Shown here: piece by piece, positions 59,301-64,000 of the stretch
Layout: every line of letters begins with the position of its first letter
How positions within the stretch are numbered: the stretch's first letter is position 1
Assembly (NCBI GenBank): GCA_964019135.1
Contig: OZ025256.1
Coordinates: 37,110,035-37,174,034 of the forward strand
Source of the DNA: Arenicola marina
Taxonomy: Eukaryota > Annelida > Polychaeta > Arenicolidae
Length of the DNA stretch: 64,000 nt
Direction of reading: 5' to 3'
Program-made: the position numbers and the translations under genes
Notes under the pieces: model-generated
Databases searched by the model: none
What the model was told of the DNA's origin: nothing
Seen by the model: only the letters and a program-made list of their open reading frames with translations

Positions 59301-62300
59301 CCAACCTGGATCTATCTCACTTTACCCGGACTCACCAACCTGGAGCTATCTCACTTTACCCGGACTCACCAACCTGGATCTATCTCACTTTACCCGGACT
59401 CACCAACCTGGATCTATCTCACTTTACCCGGACTCACCAACCTGGAGCTATCTCACTTTACCCGGACTCACCAACCTGGATCTATCTCACTTTACCCGGA
59501 CTCACCAACCTGGAGCTATCTCACTTTACCCGGACCTACCAACCTGGAGCTATCTCACTTTACCCGGACTCACCAGCCTGGATCTATTACACTTAACCTT
59601 GACTCACCAACCTGGAGCTATCTCACTTTACCCGGACTCACCAACCTGGAGCTATCTCACTTGACCCGGACTCACCAACCTGGATCTATCTCACTTTACC
59701 CGGACTCACCAACCTGGATCTATCACACTTTACCCGGACTCACCAGCCTCTATCTATTACACTTAACCTTGACTCACCAGCCTGGATCTATCTTACTTTA
59801 CCCGGAATCACCAGCCTGGATCTATCACACTTTACCCGGACTCACCAGCCTGGATCTATTACACTTAACCTTGACTCACCAACCTGGAGCTATCACACTT
59901 TACCCGGAATCACCAACCTGGAGCTATCTCACCTTACCCGGACTCACCAGCCTGGATCTATCTCACTTTACCCGGACTCACCAGCCTGGATCTATTACAC
60001 TTAACCTTAACCTTGACTCACCAACCTGGAGCTATCTCACTTTACCCGGACTCACCAACCTGGAGCTATCTCACTTCACCCGGACTCACCAACCTGGATC
60101 TATCTCACTTTACCCGGACTCACCAGCCTGGATCTATCTTACTTTACCCGGAATCACAAGCCGGGATCTATCACACTTTACCCGGACTCACCAGCCTGGA
60201 TCTATTACACTTAACCTTGACTCACCAACCTGGAGCTATCTCACTTTACCCGGACTCACCAGCCTGGATCTATCTCACTTTACCTGGACTCACCAACCTG
60301 GAGCTATCTCACTTTACCCGGACCCACCAGCCTGGATCTATCTTACTTTACCCGGACTCACCAACCTGGAGCTATCTCACTTTACCCGGACCCACCAGCC
60401 TGGATCTATCTTACTTTACCCGGACTCACCAACCTGGAGCTATCTCACTTTACCCGGACTCACCAGCCTGGATCTATTACACTTAACCTTGACTCACCAA
60501 CCTGGAGCTATCACACTTTACCCGGACTCACCAACCTGGATCTATCTCACTTTACCCGGACTCACCAGCCTGGATCTATCTCACTTTACCTCGACTCACC
60601 AACCTGGAGCTATCACACTTGACCCGGACTTACCAACCTGGATCTATCTCACTTAACCCGGACTCACCAAGCTGGAGCTATCTCACTTTACCCGGACTCA
60701 CCAGCCTGGATCTATCTCACTTTACCCGGACTCACCAACCTGGATCTATCTCACTTTACCCGGAATCACAAGCCTGGATCTATTACACTTAACCTTGACT
60801 CACCAACCTGGAGCTATCTCACTTTACCCGGACTCACCAGCCTGGATCTATCTCACTTTACCCGGAATCACAAGCCTGGATCTATTACACTTAACCTTGA
60901 CTCACCAACCTGGAGCTATCTCACTTTACCCGGACTCACCAGCCTGGAGCTATCTCACTTTACCCGGACTCACCAGCCTGGATCTATCTCACTTTACCCG
61001 GAATCACAAGCCTGGATCTATTACACTTAACCTTGACTCACCAACCTGGAGCTATCTCACTTTACAAGACTCACAGGCCTGGAGCTATCTCACTTTACCC
61101 GGACTCACCAGCCTGGATCTATCTCACTTTACCCGGACTCACCAACCTGGATCTATCTCACTTTACCCGGACTCACCAGCCTGGATCTATTACACTTAAC
61201 CTTTACTCACCAACCTGGAGCTATCACACTTTACCCGGACTCACCAACCTGGATCTATCTCACTTTACCCGGACTCACCAGCCTGGATCTATCTCACTTT
61301 ACCCGGACTCACCAACCTGGAGCTATCACACTTTACCCGGACTCACAAACCTGGATCTATCTCACTTTACCCGGACTCACCAACCTGGAGCTATCACACT
61401 TTAGCCGGACTCATTAACCTGGATCTATCTCACTTTACCCGGACTAACCAACCTGGAGCTATCTCACTTTACCCGGACTCACCAACCTGGATCTATCTCA
61501 CTTTACCCGGACTCACCAACCTGGATCTATCTCACTTTACCCGGACTCACCAACCTGGAGCTATCTCACTCTACCCGGACTCACCAACCTGGATCTATCT
61601 CACTTTACCCGGACTCACCAACCTGGATCTATCTCACTTTACCCGGACTTACCAACCTGGAGCTATCTCACTTTACCCGGACTCACCAGCCTGGATCTAT
61701 TACACTTAACCTTGACTCACCAACCTGGAGCTATCTCACTTTACCCGGACTCACCAACCTGGATCTATCTCACTTTACCCGGACTCACCAACCTGGATCT
61801 ATCTCACTTTACCCTGACTTACCAACCTGGACCTATCTCACTTTACCCGGACTCACCAACCTGGATCTATCTCACTTTACCCGGACTCACCAACCTGGAT
61901 CTATCTCACTTAACCCGGACTCACCAACCTGGATCTATCTCACTTTACCCGGACTCACCAACCTGGAGCTATCTCACTTTACCCGGACTCACCAACCTGG
62001 ATCTATCTCACTTTACCCGGACTCACCAACCTGGAGCTATCTCACTTTACCCGGACTTACCAACCTGGAGCTATCTCACTTTACCCGGACTCACCAGCCT
62101 GGATCTATTACACTTAACCTTGACTCACCAACCTGGAGCTATCTCACTTTACCCGGACTCACCAACCTGGATCTATCTCACTTTACCCGGACTCACCAAC
62201 CTGGATCTATCTCACTTTACCCGGACTTACCAACCTGGACCTATCTCACTTTACCCGGACTCACCAACCTGGATCTATCTCACTTTACCCGGACTCACCA

Positions 62301-64000
62301 ACCTGGAGCTATCACACTTTAGCCGGACTCACCAACCTGGATCTATCTCACTTTACCCGGACTCACCAGCCTGGATCTATCTCACTTTACCCGGACTCAC
62401 CAACCTGGATCTATCTCACTTTACCCGGACTCACCAACCTGGATCTATCTCACTTTACCCGGACTCACCAACCTGGATCTATCTCACTTTACCCGGACTC
62501 ACCAACCTGGAGCTATCTCACTTTACCCGGACTCACCAGCCTGGATCTATTACACTTAACCTTGACTCACCAACCTGGAGCTATCTCACTGTACCCGGAC
62601 TCACCAACCTGGATCTATCTCACTTTACCCTGAATCACCAGCCTGGATCTATTACACTTAACCTTGACTCACCAACCTGGAGCTATCTCACTTTACCCGG
62701 ACTCACCAACCTGGAGCTATCACACTTTACCCGGACTCACGAACCTGGAGCTATCTCACTTTACCCGGACTCACCAGCCTGGATCTATTACACTTAACCT
62801 TGACTTACTAACCTGGAGCTATCTCATATTACCCGGACTCACCAGCCTGGATCTATTACACTTAACCTTGACTCAGCAACCTGGAGCTATCTCACTTTAC
62901 CCGGACTCACCAACCTGGAGCTATCTCACTTTACCCGGACTCACCAACCTGGATCTATCTCACTTTACCCGGACTCACCAGCCTGGATCTATTACACTTA
63001 ACCTTGACTCACCAGCCTGGATCTATCTTACTTTACCCGGAATCACAAGCCTGGATCTATCACACTTTACCCGGACTCACCAGCCTGGATCTATTACACT
63101 TAACCTTAACTCACCAACCTGGAGCTATCACACTTTACCCGGAATCACCAACCTGGAGCTATCTCACTTTACCCGGACTCACCAGCCTGGATCTATCTCA
63201 CTTTACCCGGACTCACCAACCTGGATCTCTCTCACTTTACCCGGACTCACCAGCCTGGATCTATTACACTTTACCTTGACTCACCAACCTGGAGCTATCT
63301 CACTTTACTCGGACTCACCAGCCTGGATCTATCTCACTTTACCCGGACTCACCAGCCTGGATCTATTACACTTAACCTTAACCTTGACTCACCAACCTGG
63401 AGCTATCTCACTTTACCCGGACTCACCAACCTGGAGCTATCTCACTTCACCCGGACTCACCAACCTGGATCTATCTCACTTTACCCGGACTCACCAGCCT
63501 GGATCTATCTTACTTTACCCGGAATCACAAGCCGGGATCTATCACACTTTACCCGGACTCACCAGCCTGGATCTATTACAATTAACCTTGACTCAGCAAC
63601 CTGGAGCTATCTCACTTTACCCGGACTCACCAACCTGGAGCTATCTCACTTTACCCGGACCCACCAGCCTGGATCTATCTTACTTTACCCGGACTCACCA
63701 ACCTGGAGCTATCTCACTTTACCCGGACTCACCAGCCTGGATCTATTACACTTAACCTTGACTCACCAACCTGGAGCTATCACACTTTACCCGAACTCAC
63801 CAACCTGGATCTATCTCACTTTACCCGGACTCACCAGACTGGATCTATCTCACTTTACCTGGACTCACCAACCTGGAGCTATCACATTTTACCCGGACTT
63901 ACCAACCTGGATCTATCTCACTTATCCCGGACTCACCAACCTGGAGCTATCTCACTTTACCCGGACTCACCAGCCTGGATCTATCTCACTTTACCCGGAC
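53318..64000. repeat. 34-bp minisatellite array, more than 310 units, open at right edge
   Basis: Units read ACTCACCAACCTGGATCTAT plus CTCACTTTACCCGG, with GGAGCTATC, CCAGCCTGG and TTACACTTAACCTTG variants. The plus frames are open for up to 363 codons and all read the same 34-residue period, because 34 is not a multiple of three. Stops come from the CTTAACCTTGACTC variant. Blocks recur, for example TCACAAGCCGGGATC at 55321, 60154 and 63525, and TTACAAGACTCAC near 55788 and 61063. On the minus strand nearly every unit carries TTGGTGAGT, a splice-donor-like motif. The unit is unrelated to the 34-bp array at 13.7 kb apart from a loose CACTT(T)ACC(C)GG resemblance. Confidence 0.97.

Noticed and set aside
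60001-60012. Telomere-like TTAACCTTAACC
   Set aside because: It is a local six-base duplication inside a 34-bp unit. No TTAGGG tract exists in the window.
53516-63755. Long plus-strand ORFs with a 34-residue period (up to 363 codons)
   Set aside because: They are a repeat artefact: all frames give the same period and stop at a common variant unit.
13736-64000. Homology between the two 34-bp arrays
   Set aside because: Only a loose CACTT(T)ACC(C)GG resemblance and equal period. The rest of the units do not align.

Overview
This window is a eukaryotic, almost certainly metazoan, non-coding region. About four fifths of it (roughly 51 of 64 kb by adding array lengths) is tandem repeat. I found no gene I can name, no tRNA or rRNA, and no recognisable transposon protein. 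Candidate TATA/initiator, YY1-, CRE- and CTCF-like sites point to an animal. The density of unrelated minisatellites with short units (12 to 70 bp) recalls marine invertebrates such as amphioxus or some molluscs, but the sequence alone does not fix the species.

Layout from left to right. A 47-bp array runs in from the left edge to 1680. A mixed unique stretch to 5457 holds long poly-G tracts, a possible MITE, a 21-bp array, and a perfect 16-bp hairpin just upstream of a TATA box plus initiator. A 46-bp array fills 5458-10511. Mostly unique DNA follows to 15750, with a 32-bp array, an indel-free 34-bp array in which 15 of 17 units keep an intact T-box half-site, a short 23-bp array and one small ORF with a membrane anchor. 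A 23-bp array of about 400 units fills 15751-25131. A 28-bp array (25532-26347) precedes C-rich, GC-rich unique DNA to 28111. Four copies of a 70-bp repeat lead into a 15.5-kb pyrimidine-only-like array (28391-43868) with a 3340-bp higher-order repeat. Unique DNA at 43869-45630 carries a consensus CTCF motif, a YY1-like site and a dense cluster of CRE half-sites. Then come a 26-bp array (45631-50414), a short unique stretch, a 12-bp array (51060-52862) and a second, unrelated 34-bp array that runs off the right edge.

The very long open reading frames here (up to about 5200 codons) are composition artefacts of stop-poor repeats, not genes. If genes are present, the window more likely holds introns or intergenic DNA with at most small first exons. 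Five arrays carry a 5' splice-site-like motif in nearly every unit, which fits the idea that some arrays grew from exon/intron junctions. That link is inference and needs RNA data.
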